Assembly: GCA_903970185.1 (NCBI GenBank)
Contig: CAJCIC010000014.1
Coordinates: 1-64,000, forward strand
Direction: 5' to 3'
Source of the DNA: Gammaproteobacteria bacterium
Lineage (GTDB): Bacteria; Pseudomonadota; Gammaproteobacteria; Burkholderiales; Burkholderiaceae_D
DNA length: 64,000 bases
Shown here: one piece after another, positions 24,044-33,223 of the stretch
Layout: every line of letters begins with the position of its first letter
How positions within the stretch are numbered: position 1 is the stretch's first letter
The notes under the pieces: model-generated
Seen by the model: only the letters and a program-made list of their open reading frames with translations
Told to the model about the DNA's origin: nothing
Database searches by the model: none
Program-made: the position numbers and the translations under genes

Positions 24044-25285
24044 TCAGGCAATGGCTTCAGTCATCTTCGGCTTGAGGACAATGCGGCTGACGATGACATA
24101 GACGACGACGCCAGCAAGTCCAATCCCTGCTTCAGTAAAGAGCATGCCACTCGCTCCCCAGTGTGTGTGGGCGCTTCCGTCGATTAGGGTCATGTACTGG
24201 ATCGGGAAGTTGGAAAGTGATGCGAGCAGGTTGTACTTTGTCGCAGCGGCGCCAACGCCAATCGCCTCAAGCGTGAGCGCCGAGAAACTCGCATAGGTGA
24301 GACCGGCGGTCACTGAATACAGCAGCGTGAACACGATATACATGAGTTGGGTATGTGGCGCGAGCGCCATCGCCACCGCGCAGGCCGCCTGCATCAATCC
24401 AAAAACGGCATAAGACCATTTACGGTCCATCCTGTCGCAAAAAAAGCCGCCAACCAGGCAGCCCACACCTGCGAGCACGCCACTCCAAACGCCATTGACG
24501 AGCGCGACGGCGTCCACCGAGGCGGACCAGTCGCCTGCAACCGCCGACCAAAGGCCGCTGGCAGCGCCTGTGCCTAGCGGCAGGAAAAGCACGAGAATGG
24601 CCATGGCACCGGCCCGTGAGCGCGCCAGCGCCCACGACTCGCGCGCGACTTCACCGACTCGTCTTAGAACGGGGACTGCGGTTTCTGCCGTGACTCTCAC
24701 GATCTTCGGCACAAACATCAAAGTCAGCGGACACGCGAGAATGGTCACGGCGATCACGGCGCCAGCCATCCAGCGCTGCGAAAGATTTTGCGAGAGCCAA
24801 AGTGCGAGTCCGCCACCGATGCCGCCGCCTGCCAGATTGCCGACTTGCATCCAGCCACCAAAGCGACCTTTCTGCTCGGGCGGCGAGGTGTGCGCGCTGA
24901 TGATGTCCACAGTCATGCCGTTAAACGTCACGGCCAGACTGGCGAGAAAGACGACCCATTTCATCGCCCTGATGCTCTCGTTGTCCGGTGGGATGAGGCC
25001 CATCCAGAGCACGCCGATTGCAGTGACGAGGGCTGAGGACGTGTACCAGATGCGCGGTGTCAGCGTGATGTCGAGCACCGGAGCCCATAGAAACTTCCAC
25101 ACGTTGGGCACAAGGCTGATCGCGATGATTTCGCCGATGACTTCGAGTGCAACCCCGTTATGGCCCAGGTCGTATTCGATGGCGACGCCAAGATAGCCGC
25201 TGACCGCACCAAACGGATACATCAGGATCGCGAAGATCGCCGGATGTGGAAAGCGCCTATTGGCGCCCGCTGCGCTGGAGGTCAT
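24044..25285 (-). CDS. AmpG-like MFS transporter
   Basis: A 413-residue major facilitator protein with about 12 hydrophobic helices. The start MTSSAAGANRRFPHP and the phrase MYPFGAVSGYLGVAIEYDLG resemble AmpG/RhtX-like permeases, which import muropeptides or siderophores. The substrate cannot be read from sequence. Two upstream ATG-type starts exist; this one lies closest to the first helix. It is co-directional with ssu genes but 137 bp upstream of them with a promoter between, so it is probably a separate unit. Confidence 0.75.
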   Translation of the reverse strand: MTSSAAGANRRFPHPAIFAILMYPFGAVSGYLGVAIEYDLGHNGVALEVIGEIIAISLVPNVWKFLWAPVLDITLTPRIWYTSSALVTAIGVLWMGLIPPDNESIRAMKWVVFLASLAVTFNGMTVDIISAHTSPPEQKGRFGGWMQVGNLAGGGIGGGLALWLSQNLSQRWMAGAVIAVTILACPLTLMFVPKIVRVTAETAVPVLRRVGEVARESWALARSRAGAMAILVLFLPLGTGAASGLWSAVAGDWSASVDAVALVNGVWSGVLAGVGCLVGGFFCDRMDRKWSYAVFGLMQAACAVAMALAPHTQLMYIVFTLLYSVTAGLTYASFSALTLEAIGVGAAATKYNLLASLSNFPIQYMTLIDGSAHTHWGASGMLFTEAGIGLAGVVVYVIVSRIVLKPKMTEAIA

Positions 25286-25470
25286 GGATAGGGGCCGCGA
25301 GGTAATACGGCGTTTTATCATGCCGGGGGGTGTCGGGTAAATCGCAGCGCATCGCCTTTTGGCAAATCGGCGAGCGTAGAAGTGCACTGTCCTGGCCCTC
25401 CCATGCGCCGATCGCCGTATCATGGACGTTGCGTCTTAGCGGGCATCTCGGCCATCTGAAGGAGCGGCGT

Positions 25471-25941
25471 ATGAAGCGATTCCACGTGCATCTGGCAGTC
25501 TCCGACCTCATCGCCAGCACGGCGTTTTATCGGGAACTGTTTGGCGAGCCCGCCAGGGTCGAGCCAGACTACGTGAAATGGATCGTCAACGATCCATGCC
25601 TGAACTTCGCGATTTCCGCACGCGGCTCGCCCCCGGGAATCAATCATCTGGGTATCCAGGTGGAATCCGAGGCCGAGATGCTCGAAATGCACGAAAAGCT
25701 GCAGCAGGCCGATAGCAGGCTCAGGGTGCAGGAAGCCGCCCAGTGCTGCTATGCCACGTCAGACAAGTACTGGATCACCGATCCCGAAGGCATCGCCTGG
25801 GAAACCTTCCACACGCTTGGCACGATTCCGGTCTACGGCGAGGATCTTGAGCCTCGGGGCACGCCCAGGCCGAAGACTTGCGGCAGCCAGGACGCGAGCA
25901 AGCCGCAAGGCGCCGCGCCGGCACAAAAAGCCTGCTGCTAG
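25471..25941 (+). CDS. arsI: ArsI/CadI-family C-As lyase-like dioxygenase
   Basis: A 156-residue VOC-fold protein of the ArsI/CadI family. His5 (FHVHLAV), His59 and Glu111 (AWETF) are the likely Fe(II) ligands, and the paired Cys92-Cys93 (QCCYATSDKYWITDP) is the trivalent organoarsenical site known in ArsI. ArsI cleaves the C-As bond of methylarsenite. The tail ends in KACC, another thiol pair. A good Shine-Dalgarno (AGGAG) precedes the ATG. No arsR or other ars genes are adjacent, so the physiological role is open. Confidence 0.82.
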   Translation: MKRFHVHLAVSDLIASTAFYRELFGEPARVEPDYVKWIVNDPCLNFAISARGSPPGINHLGIQVESEAEMLEMHEKLQQADSRLRVQEAAQCCYATSDKYWITDPEGIAWETFHTLGTIPVYGEDLEPRGTPRPKTCGSQDASKPQGAAPAQKACC

Positions 25942-26065
25942 CGTCGTACCTGGCGACGCCCGATCTGCGTTTCCGTCTGACGTTGCCAAAAAAAGGGCCC
26001 CAGCCGCGCCGAACGGGTCGCCACTTTAATATACTTGCGGCTCTTTTCAAGCCGGAACATCACAC

Positions 26066-28126
26066 ATGAGACTTTCTCTTCTCGCGTTGGCCGTTTGTGC
26101 GGGCTTTGGGACCACGGCAATTGCAAGGGCTGCTGCGCTTCCTGCAGATACCGGCATCGATTGGACTGTGTCTGCCGATCAGCTCACCGGTCTTTGCCAG
26201 TCGAGCATTGACAAGGCGACGGCAAGAATCAAGGACATCGAGGCGCAGAAAAAGCCGGCCACCCTCGCTGCGGGTTTGGGCGCCATCGAGCGCGCCACTG
26301 CAGATCTTAGCGACGAAACCGTAGCCGCATCCAATCTGGCGCAGCTCTCGACGTCAAAAGAGGTGCGTGATGCGTCAAACGCATGTTCTGAAAAGCTTGC
26401 AGCCTTTAACGTCCAGATCGCCGCCGATCCAGCGATCTATGCGCTTGCAAAGCAAGCCGTGCCGCTCGCCAAAACCCAGCCTGAAAAGCAGCTGGCCAAG
26501 CTCTATCTCGAGGCTGGCCGCCGCACCGGAGCCGGCCTTGACAAGGAAAAGCGCGAAGAGGTGACGAAGCTCTTTGATCAGCTTAACAATCTGGCGCTGG
26601 CATTTACCAAGGAACTCGGTGAAGAGCAGGTCACGATTCATATCTCCCCGGATGAGGCCGCATCCTTGTCGGCCGAATTCCAGAAGACGCTGAAGAAGGA
26701 CGACACGGGGTATATCGTTCCCGTCGATGAGAGCACCGCTGTCCAGTTCATGGGCAACGAGGCGTCAGGCGATGCCCGCCAGCGGTTTGCGGTGGCTTTC
26801 CAGAAAAAAGGCGGTGAGGCCAACGTCAAACGACTGACAGATGCGGTCGCACTGCGTGACCAGATTGCCCATCGTCTGGGCTTTCCGAGCTGGGCTGCGT
26901 ATCAGCTCGATGCCAAGATGGCCAAGACCCCGGCGCGCGCACTGGCGCTCCTAAACCAGGTCGATCAGGCGTCGTTGCCCAAGGCCAAGGCTGAAGTCGC
27001 CAATCTGGCCCAGATCAAGGCCGCCAGTGGCGACTCCTCGCCATTCGCCTCGTGGGACTATCCGTACTACGAAAAGCAAGTGGAAAAGACCAAGTACGCC
27101 GTCGATGAAGATGCCGTGCGCCAGTACTTCCCGGTCACCAAGGTCGTGCCCGCGCTGTTTGCCATCTATGAAAAGCTGTTGTCGGTCAAGTTCGAGGAGA
27201 TCCAGCCCGCCATGGCGTGGGCGCCAGGCGTGACCGAATACGACATCGTCGATGTCAAGACCGGCAAACCGCTCGCATGGTTTTTTCTTGATCTTTATCC
27301 GCGTGAAGGCAAGTACAGCCATTTCGCGACGTTTCCCCTCAAGCAGGGTCGGCTTTTGCCCGATGGCAGCTATCAGAAGCCGGTTGGCGCCGTGGTTGGC
27401 AACTGGCCCACGCCAGCGCCTGGCCGGCCATCGCTGCTAAGCCATGACGACGTCATTACTTTCTTTCATGAATTCGGCCACCTCATGCATGACACCCTGA
27501 CGCAGGCGCCGTTCGAGAGCGAAGCCGGGACCAATGTGCGAGGCGATTTCGTCGAAGGACCGTCGCAGATGCTCGAGAACTGGATGTGGCAGCCAGCCAT
27601 CCTGAAGGAAGTCTCAAGCAACGTCGACACGGGCCAGCCACTGCCTGACGATTTGATCGCGAAGATGATTGCGCTCTTGCACGTGTCCGATGGCATGCGC
27701 TGGTCCGGCCAGGCGTTCTACGGCAGCTATGACATGAAGCTGCACTCAAGCGGCGCCAAGGTCGACCCAACCCAGCTCTGGTTCGATCTCAAGGCGCAGA
27801 TGACGCCATTTCCGGCGATTCCCGGAACCCTGCCTGAAGCCAGTTTCGGCCATCTCATGGGCGGCTATGACGCCGGCTATTACGGTTATCTCTGGTCACT
27901 CGTCTTTGCGCAGGACATGTTTACCGAGTTCAAGTCCGAGGGGCTCGAATCGCCCGTCATCGGCGCGCGTTACCGGGCAGATATTCTGGAGAAGGGAGCA
28001 ACCGAAGAGCCTGACGTATTGCTCAGGGAGTTTCTTGGCCGGCCGGTTAGCGTTGATGCTTTTTATGACTACGTCGGTATCGACCCGAAGAGCGTCAAGG
28101 CCGGCAGCAAGAAGGCGGCGCAGTGA
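26066..28126 (+). CDS. Exported M3-family metallopeptidase
   Basis: A 686-residue zinc peptidase of the thimet oligopeptidase group (M3). The active site HEFGH is at 468-472, with the downstream glutamate ligand in the following helix. Unlike cytosolic oligopeptidase A or PrlC, it carries a clear signal peptide (first 22 residues, ending ARAAA), so it should act in the periplasm on short peptides. The ATG lies just before the signal. It is flanked by arsI and the aldolase gene with no sign of a shared operon. Confidence 0.9.
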   Translation: MRLSLLALAVCAGFGTTAIARAAALPADTGIDWTVSADQLTGLCQSSIDKATARIKDIEAQKKPATLAAGLGAIERATADLSDETVAASNLAQLSTSKEVRDASNACSEKLAAFNVQIAADPAIYALAKQAVPLAKTQPEKQLAKLYLEAGRRTGAGLDKEKREEVTKLFDQLNNLALAFTKELGEEQVTIHISPDEAASLSAEFQKTLKKDDTGYIVPVDESTAVQFMGNEASGDARQRFAVAFQKKGGEANVKRLTDAVALRDQIAHRLGFPSWAAYQLDAKMAKTPARALALLNQVDQASLPKAKAEVANLAQIKAASGDSSPFASWDYPYYEKQVEKTKYAVDEDAVRQYFPVTKVVPALFAIYEKLLSVKFEEIQPAMAWAPGVTEYDIVDVKTGKPLAWFFLDLYPREGKYSHFATFPLKQGRLLPDGSYQKPVGAVVGNWPTPAPGRPSLLSHDDVITFFHEFGHLMHDTLTQAPFESEAGTNVRGDFVEGPSQMLENWMWQPAILKEVSSNVDTGQPLPDDLIAKMIALLHVSDGMRWSGQAFYGSYDMKLHSSGAKVDPTQLWFDLKAQMTPFPAIPGTLPEASFGHLMGGYDAGYYGYLWSLVFAQDMFTEFKSEGLESPVIGARYRADILEKGATEEPDVLLREFLGRPVSVDAFYDYVGIDPKSVKAGSKKAAQ

Positions 28127-28197
28127 ATATCGCCGTGTCCTGCAGCTAGGCGCTTGAAAATTCCTGGAAGCCTTCGGCGCTGCCGAGCATACGGGTC

Positions 28198-28869
28198 ATG
28201 ACGCGAAAATCGACGACACGCGATACCACCGAGCAGTCACTTCGCAAAGCGATGGTTGTGACTGCGCGGCAACTTGATGCACGCGGTCTGAACCGCGGCA
28301 CTTCAGGAAACATTGGCGTTCGCGTTGGGCGCGGGCTCCTGGTTACGCCCTCGGGCGTGAATCCGATGAGCCTTAAGCCGTCCTCGATGGTGTTGATGGA
28401 CACCGACGGCCAAAACCTTGGCCGTGGCGTGCCGTCAAGCGAGTGGCGCATCCACCGCGATATCTTCGTTGCCCGTGCCGATGTCGGCGCCGTGGTGCAT
28501 ACGCATTCGACCTTCGCGGCGACGCTTTGCGTGCATCGAAAGAGCATTCCCGCGTTTCACTACATGATCGCGGTGGCCGGTGGCGACAGTATTCGTTGTG
28601 CGCCCTATGCGCTGTTTGGCACGCAAGCGCTCTCCGACGGCGTGATCAAGGCACTCAAGGACCGTCGCGCCTGCCTCATGGCCAATCACGGACTGGTTGC
28701 GCTCGGCTCGGACCTCAGCCAGGCGGTGGCAGTTGCCATTGAAGTTGAATCGCTTTGCGAAATGTATTGGCGCGCCCTGCAGCTTGGCGAGCCGCATATC
28801 CTTGGCAAGTCCGAGATGGACGAGGTCATCGAGCGTTTCAAGCATTACGGCCAACACCGCGCATTGTGA
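28198..28869 (+). CDS. Class II aldolase (Ald2/MtnB-like)
   Basis: A 223-residue class II aldolase/adducin protein. SGNIGVRVGRGLLVTPSG forms the phosphate site, the zinc motif HTHS has His101 and His103, and a third His is in MANHG near residue 162. The neighbour mtnA, 37 bp downstream, makes 5-methylthioribulose-1-phosphate or 5-deoxyribulose-1-phosphate. This enzyme could then cleave it to DHAP and an aldehyde (Ald2 of the DHAP shunt) or dehydrate it (MtnB). No mtnC or mtnD is near, which favours the aldolase reading. ATG start. Confidence 0.75.
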   Translation: MTRKSTTRDTTEQSLRKAMVVTARQLDARGLNRGTSGNIGVRVGRGLLVTPSGVNPMSLKPSSMVLMDTDGQNLGRGVPSSEWRIHRDIFVARADVGAVVHTHSTFAATLCVHRKSIPAFHYMIAVAGGDSIRCAPYALFGTQALSDGVIKALKDRRACLMANHGLVALGSDLSQAVAVAIEVESLCEMYWRALQLGEPHILGKSEMDEVIERFKHYGQHRAL

Positions 28870-28906
28870 GCGCCTGCGACAAGAAGCGAAGTTGGCGGCG
28901 TTGGGC

Positions 28907-29956
28907 GTGAACACCGACCCGGTCGAAACGCTGAGGTGGCGCGAAGGCGCGATCGAGATGATTGATCAGCGGCTGTTGCCGGCGCGTTTCGTCTACGTTG
29001 CATGCCACAGCGCTTTGGATGTCGCTGCTGCGATTCGCGACATGGTGATTCGCGGCGCCCCGGCGATTGGCTGCGCGGCAGCGTACGGTATCGGCGTTGA
29101 AGCGTTGCGCTTGGGCCACCAGGGCGAGATGCCGTTTGCGAGAGGCATGGATGCGGCCTTTGAGGTTCTTGCCGCAAGTCGTCCTACCGCGGTCAATCTG
29201 TCCTGGGCGCTGGCACGCATGAAGCGGGTCATGCAGGCGTGCGCCTCCCGCCATCCGCAGGACGTCGCAGATCTCCTGATCGCTTCTGCCCATGAGATTC
29301 GTGCCGAAGACATCCGCGTCAATCGAACGCTCGGTGCCCATGGCGCCTTGCTGCTGGCTGACGGTGCCCGCGTCTTGACGCATTGCAATGCCGGGGCGCT
29401 CGCTGCAGCTGGCCATGGCACGGCGTTAGGCGTCATTCGCTCGGCGATCGAAGCCGGCAAGCGAATCAGTGTCATTGCCAACGAGACGCGACCGTTCTTG
29501 CAGGGTGCCCGTCTCACCGCATGGGAGCTTCGAGAGTCAAATATCCCGGTGACGCTGATCACAGATGGCATGTCAGGCCATCTCATGGCGCGGGGAAGCA
29601 TCGATGCCGTGATCGTAGGCGCTGACCGCGTTGCCGCTAACGGTGACGTCGCCAACAAGATCGGTACGTACATGGTCGCTACCATGGCAAGGCGCCATGG
29701 CATCCCGTTCTACGTGGCCTGCCCTTCATCGACCATCGACATGTCGACGCGTTCGGGCGCAGACATCCCGATCGAGGAGCGCAGCCCGCATGAAGTGACA
29801 GGCTACGGCGACACCCGCTGGGCGCCCGATGATATCGAGGTCTTCAATCCGGCCTTCGATGTCACGCCCGCAGAACTTGTAAGCGCCCTGATCACCGAGA
29901 AAGGTGTGATCCACGCGCCTGACCCGACGCAGCTCAAGGCCACCTTCCAGTCTTAG
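28907..29956 (+). CDS. mtnA: S-methyl-5-thioribose-1-phosphate isomerase
   Basis: A 349-residue aldose-ketose isomerase of the MtnA/eIF2B-like family, converting 5-methylthioribose-1-phosphate (and 5-deoxyribose-1-phosphate) to the ribulose form. With the GTG start at 28907 the catalytic residues fall at Cys160 (LTHCNAGAL) and Asp240 (VGADRV), exactly the numbering known for B. subtilis MtnA, so I prefer this start. MVIRGAPAIGCAAAYG and NGDVANKIGTY are family hallmarks. Its 3' end overlaps the convergent GST gene by 23 nt. Confidence 0.93.
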   Translation: MNTDPVETLRWREGAIEMIDQRLLPARFVYVACHSALDVAAAIRDMVIRGAPAIGCAAAYGIGVEALRLGHQGEMPFARGMDAAFEVLAASRPTAVNLSWALARMKRVMQACASRHPQDVADLLIASAHEIRAEDIRVNRTLGAHGALLLADGARVLTHCNAGALAAAGHGTALGVIRSAIEAGKRISVIANETRPFLQGARLTAWELRESNIPVTLITDGMSGHLMARGSIDAVIVGADRVAANGDVANKIGTYMVATMARRHGIPFYVACPSSTIDMSTRSGADIPIEERSPHEVTGYGDTRWAPDDIEVFNPAFDVTPAELVSALITEKGVIHAPDPTQLKATFQS

Positions 29957-30674
29957 AAGGCGAGTGATCGAGCTCGGCGTAGTGCCTGAAAATTCCGTCC
30001 TGGTTAAAGGCAATACGCCGCTTAGAGCCAAGGTATGCGCGGATCTGCGGCAGGTCCATGACGCGCTGGTGAAGCGCTTGGATGCGGGGACATTTCTTCA
30101 GTGTGCGTGCGCTGGCCTTGGGTAGCGCATACCTAAGGCCGTCGATGATCTGAAAAAGCGAGAGATCGGCGTAGCTCACCTGCTTGCCCGTAAGCCATGC
30201 ATCACGTGCCGTCTCGCGCGCCAGGATCTGCTCGAAATAGCCCAGAAATTTCGGCATGCGATGCTTGATGAAATCAGCGCTGCGCCGCTTCGCTGCCGCC
30301 TTTTGCTGTTCATAGTAAAGGCCGCTTGCGATCGGGTGATGCGTGTCGTGGATTTCGACCACGAGATCGGCGATGGTCAACTGCAGTTGGTGGGTCCAGA
30401 TCCGCTTGACGGTGGAGTTGGCGCAAAGCGTGTGTCGCATCGACAGGAATTGCAGGATGTTGGCAGTTTGCGCGATGAAAAGCCGCCCCGCCTTCAGACA
30501 CGGCAGTGCGAAAGGAGGTGTTGCAAGCGTTCTTCGGGCGAGCAGGTTTTCAAGCGCTGCTTCTCCCTCACGACGCGCGACATCGTCGTAAGCCGCGCCA
30601 CAGTATTCCAGCGCGAGGCGGACGAACTCGCCGCGCCCCTGGATCGATGGCCAGTAGAAAAGCTGATATTTCAT
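29934..30674 (-). CDS. Glutathione S-transferase family protein
   Basis: A 246-residue two-domain GST: a thioredoxin-like N-terminus (MKYQLFYWPSIQGRGEFVRLALE, Tyr7-type region, and IAQTANILQFL for glutathione binding) and an all-helical C-terminus with WLTGKQVSYADLSLFQ. It resembles sigma/mu-like bacterial GSTs with unknown substrate. The ATG at MKYQ is chosen over a start 13 codons upstream. It is convergent with mtnA. Confidence 0.85.
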   Translation of the reverse strand: MKYQLFYWPSIQGRGEFVRLALEYCGAAYDDVARREGEAALENLLARRTLATPPFALPCLKAGRLFIAQTANILQFLSMRHTLCANSTVKRIWTHQLQLTIADLVVEIHDTHHPIASGLYYEQQKAAAKRRSADFIKHRMPKFLGYFEQILARETARDAWLTGKQVSYADLSLFQIIDGLRYALPKASARTLKKCPRIQALHQRVMDLPQIRAYLGSKRRIAFNQDGIFRHYAELDHSPSKTGRWP

Positions 30675-30830
30675 GACCGTCTCCGCTTGCCGATGCCGAT
30701 TCGAGCGCGCCAAAAAATTGATCGTAGCATTCGCGTTGCCAGCGCTTGCGGACGCGTGTTGCAGGCATAGAACATGCGCCTAGGAGTATCAGCTTGGGCG
30801 AGGGTGCCCGGCACCACAAAGGAGCGTGAA

Positions 30831-31100
30831 ATGAACAACGATTTCGATTTACATGAAGATGCGTATCGGCGCCATTTCGACGAAGAGTACGGGGTTCTTG
30901 GCGACAGCTACGACGACTATGCGCCGGCCTATCGCTACGGCTCGACGCTTGCCGCCGACCGCCGCTACAACGGCGCCGGCTGGGACATGATCGAGCCTGA
31001 GGCGCGCACCGACTGGGAATCGCGCTATCCCGACAATACGTGGGAGCGCTTTAAGGCGGCGATTCGCCACGGCTGGGAACGCGTAACCAATACTGTCTAG
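30831..31100 (+). CDS. Small acidic hypothetical protein
   Basis: An 89-residue, Tyr/Asp/Arg-rich protein with an ATG behind a strong AAAGGAG site. The core reads YAPAYRYGSTLAADRRYNG, then WDMIEPEARTDWE and a C-terminal TWERFKAAIRHGWERV helix. I have seen this pattern in small stress-type proteins of soil bacteria, but I know no function. Single gene, followed by a long hairpin. Confidence 0.7.
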   Translation: MNNDFDLHEDAYRRHFDEEYGVLGDSYDDYAPAYRYGSTLAADRRYNGAGWDMIEPEARTDWESRYPDNTWERFKAAIRHGWERVTNTV

Positions 31101-31118
31101 TCTCGGTCTCGACGCTCA

Positions 31119-31158
31119 CAACAAGGCCCTGGCTGCGCAAGCAGCCAGGGCCTTGTTG
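31119..31158. terminator. Perfect 18-bp hairpin
   Basis: Arms 31119-31136 and 31141-31158 are perfectly complementary around a GCAA loop. No T-run follows on either strand, so termination is likely but not certain. It lies 18 bp after the preceding stop. Confidence 0.6.
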
Positions 31159-31252
31159 CGCAGTGGCAGGTCGAAATGACGGGTTGTCTCGCACTTGTGA
31201 TCAGGCTACATTCGCGCATTCGCATTGATACTCGCGGCCTCGTTTGAACGAT

Positions 31253-32320
31253 ATGACGGTCAGGCAAACCCCCATGAGCGCTGGCGCGCGCGGCCGTCGC
31301 GAGCGCATGCTGGCTTTCCTTGCGTGCGCGATTGCGGTCCTGTTCCTGGTCTACGTCGGCATGCTGGTACCGCTTTTGGGGGGGCTTTTGTCCTATTCCC
31401 TGATCGCCGCCGGGGTGCACCGACTGGCTGCAGGAACCATCGCCCCGAAACATGCCAAGCTTGTCGCCGGACTGTCATTTCTGGTCGGGCTGGTTGCCAT
31501 CATTGGTCTTTTGCTTGCCAGCTTGCACGTGGTCTTGCACGACGGTGCAGGCTTTCACGAACTGATCGTGCGCATGGCCGATATCATCGCCTCGGCGAGG
31601 GGCTGGTTGCCGCAAAGCGTCAACGATGCGCTACCGCAAAGCGACGCCATGCTTTCCGAAAGCGTGGGCTGGCTGAAGGGACACGCTGCCGAGCTCGGCG
31701 GCATGAGCCTGGACGTGCTCAAGCAAGTCGGCTATGCGCTGATCGGCGTTCTGCTTGGCGCCTTGATCGCGCTTGCACACCGCGATGAAGACGCCAGGTT
31801 TGGTCCCGCGAGCACGGCACTCATGGTCCAATTGGGCTCGCTAAGGACGATGTTCGTGCGCGTCGCGTCGGCGCAAGTCAAGATCTCCGCTGTCAATACC
31901 ACGCTTACGGCGATCTACCTGATGATCGTCCTGCCCCTTTTTGGCGTGCACCTGCCCCTGACCAAGACCTTGACTGCGGCCACCTTTGTCGCCGGCATGA
32001 TTCCGGTCGTTGGCAACCTCTTGTCGAACACCGCGGTGACTGTCATCAGCTTTGGCTATTCGCTACCGGTCGCGGTCGCGTCACTTCTCTTTCTGATTGG
32101 CGTACACAAGCTCGAATATTTCCTCAATGCGCGCATTGTCGGCCATGAAATCAATGCCCGGTCGTGGGAAATTCTGCTCGCCATGGTGTTTCTAGAGCGC
32201 ATCTTCGGGTTGCCAGGGGTCGTGATCGCACCGATCTTCTACGCGTGGCTCAAGTACGAGTGGCATGTTTGGGACACGCCCGAACGGTTGAAGGCCATCG
32301 AGCCGGTGGCTGCGCGGTGA
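31253..32320 (+). CDS. AI-2E/PerM-family membrane transporter
   Basis: A 355-residue multi-pass membrane protein of the AI-2 exporter (TqsA/PerM) superfamily. Hydrophobic helices cluster at the N-terminus (about 20-75) and C-terminus, with the signature FVAGMIPVVGNLLSNTAVT near residue 242 and VIAPIFYAWLKYE at the end. The substrate is unknown; family members include autoinducer-2 exporters and sodium/proton antiporters. Start chosen at the first ATG; a TTG is three codons upstream and another ATG seven codons downstream. Confidence 0.88.
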   Translation: MTVRQTPMSAGARGRRERMLAFLACAIAVLFLVYVGMLVPLLGGLLSYSLIAAGVHRLAAGTIAPKHAKLVAGLSFLVGLVAIIGLLLASLHVVLHDGAGFHELIVRMADIIASARGWLPQSVNDALPQSDAMLSESVGWLKGHAAELGGMSLDVLKQVGYALIGVLLGALIALAHRDEDARFGPASTALMVQLGSLRTMFVRVASAQVKISAVNTTLTAIYLMIVLPLFGVHLPLTKTLTAATFVAGMIPVVGNLLSNTAVTVISFGYSLPVAVASLLFLIGVHKLEYFLNARIVGHEINARSWEILLAMVFLERIFGLPGVVIAPIFYAWLKYEWHVWDTPERLKAIEPVAAR

Positions 32321-32360
32321 GTAGCGCCGGCGCAACCCGGGCCGGCTTTCAAAAGGCTCT

Positions 32361-32388
32361 TTGCCGTCGTCGGGATTTGGCGTATTAT
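32361..32388 (+). promoter_or_regulatory. Putative promoter of scpB with ~215-nt leader
   Basis: TTGCCG and TATTAT are separated by 16 bp. Transcription from here would leave a leader of about 215 nt before the scpB ATG. Between them (32413-32493) lies a 26-codon frame containing two Trp codons that ends in TAA; nothing else is recognised in the 291-bp gap. Confidence 0.45.
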
Positions 32389-32611
32389 CGCAACTGACGT
32401 GTATCGTCTGGGCATGCGAAGTTGGACCGCAGCCCTTCGGGTAGGCAGTCCCTGGCATCCGGACCGACCTTCATCCCCGACGCCTCTTCAATAAAAACAC
32501 TGTCGGCTGGCCGCAGCGAATGCGCGATGAGAAGCGGGAACGTCCGCAGCGCAGCGCTATGACGTGCGCCGAATTTCGAGCCTTTGTTTGACTTGCTCCC
32601 CTCGGAGCCGC

Positions 32612-33223
32612 ATGAACACATCAGAAGCTAAGAAAGTGCTGGAAACGGCGCTGCTGTGCGCGCAGGAGCCTCTTGCGCTCAACGATCTGCGGCGCCTTTT
32701 TAATGATGAACTCAACGCTGACACCTTGCGTGTGCTGCTTGACGAGCTGTGCGAGGACTGGAGCGATGGCGGACTTGAACTCGCGCGACTATCGGCGGGG
32801 TGGCGCTTTCAGAGTCGCAAGGACATGCAGGATTATCTTGGGCGATTGAATCCCGAACGGCCGCCGCGCTATTCACGAGCCGTGATGGAAACGCTGGCCA
32901 TCATCGCTTACCGTCAGCCCGTAACGCGAGGCGATATCGAAGACATTCGCGGCGTCACGGTGTCAACGCAGGTCGTAAAAGCGCTCGAGGAGCGCGGCTG
33001 GGTGGATGTCATCGGCCACCGCGATGCGCCCGGGCGTCCGGGCCTTTATGCCACCACCCGGGCATTTCTCGATGATCTGGGTTTGCGTTCGCTTGATGAA
33101 CTGCCGCCGCTGTCAGACGCGGGCGGTGATGACTTTTCGGCCAGCCTTGGCCCAACCCTAGAACAGAAGGTGATTGATTTTGCGCCGACTCCACCGCCAT
33201 CCGCTGCGCAGACCCCGTCCTAA
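32612..33223 (+). CDS. scpB: Segregation and condensation protein B
   Basis: ScpB is the winged-helix partner of ScpA and SMC in chromosome condensation. The 203-residue protein has the family blocks [41 protein letters not shown] and [12 protein letters not shown]. The ATG at MNTSEAKK is chosen; the frame is open for 16 codons upstream. scpA is not in the window. rluB overlaps its 3' end, the standard betaproteobacterial order. Confidence 0.94.
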   Translation: MNTSEAKKVLETALLCAQEPLALNDLRRLFNDELNADTLRVLLDELCEDWSDGGLELARLSAGWRFQSRKDMQDYLGRLNPERPPRYSRAVMETLAIIAYRQPVTRGDIEDIRGVTVSTQVVKALEERGWVDVIGHRDAPGRPGLYATTRAFLDDLGLRSLDELPPLSDAGGDDFSASLGPTLEQKVIDFAPTPPPSAAQTPS

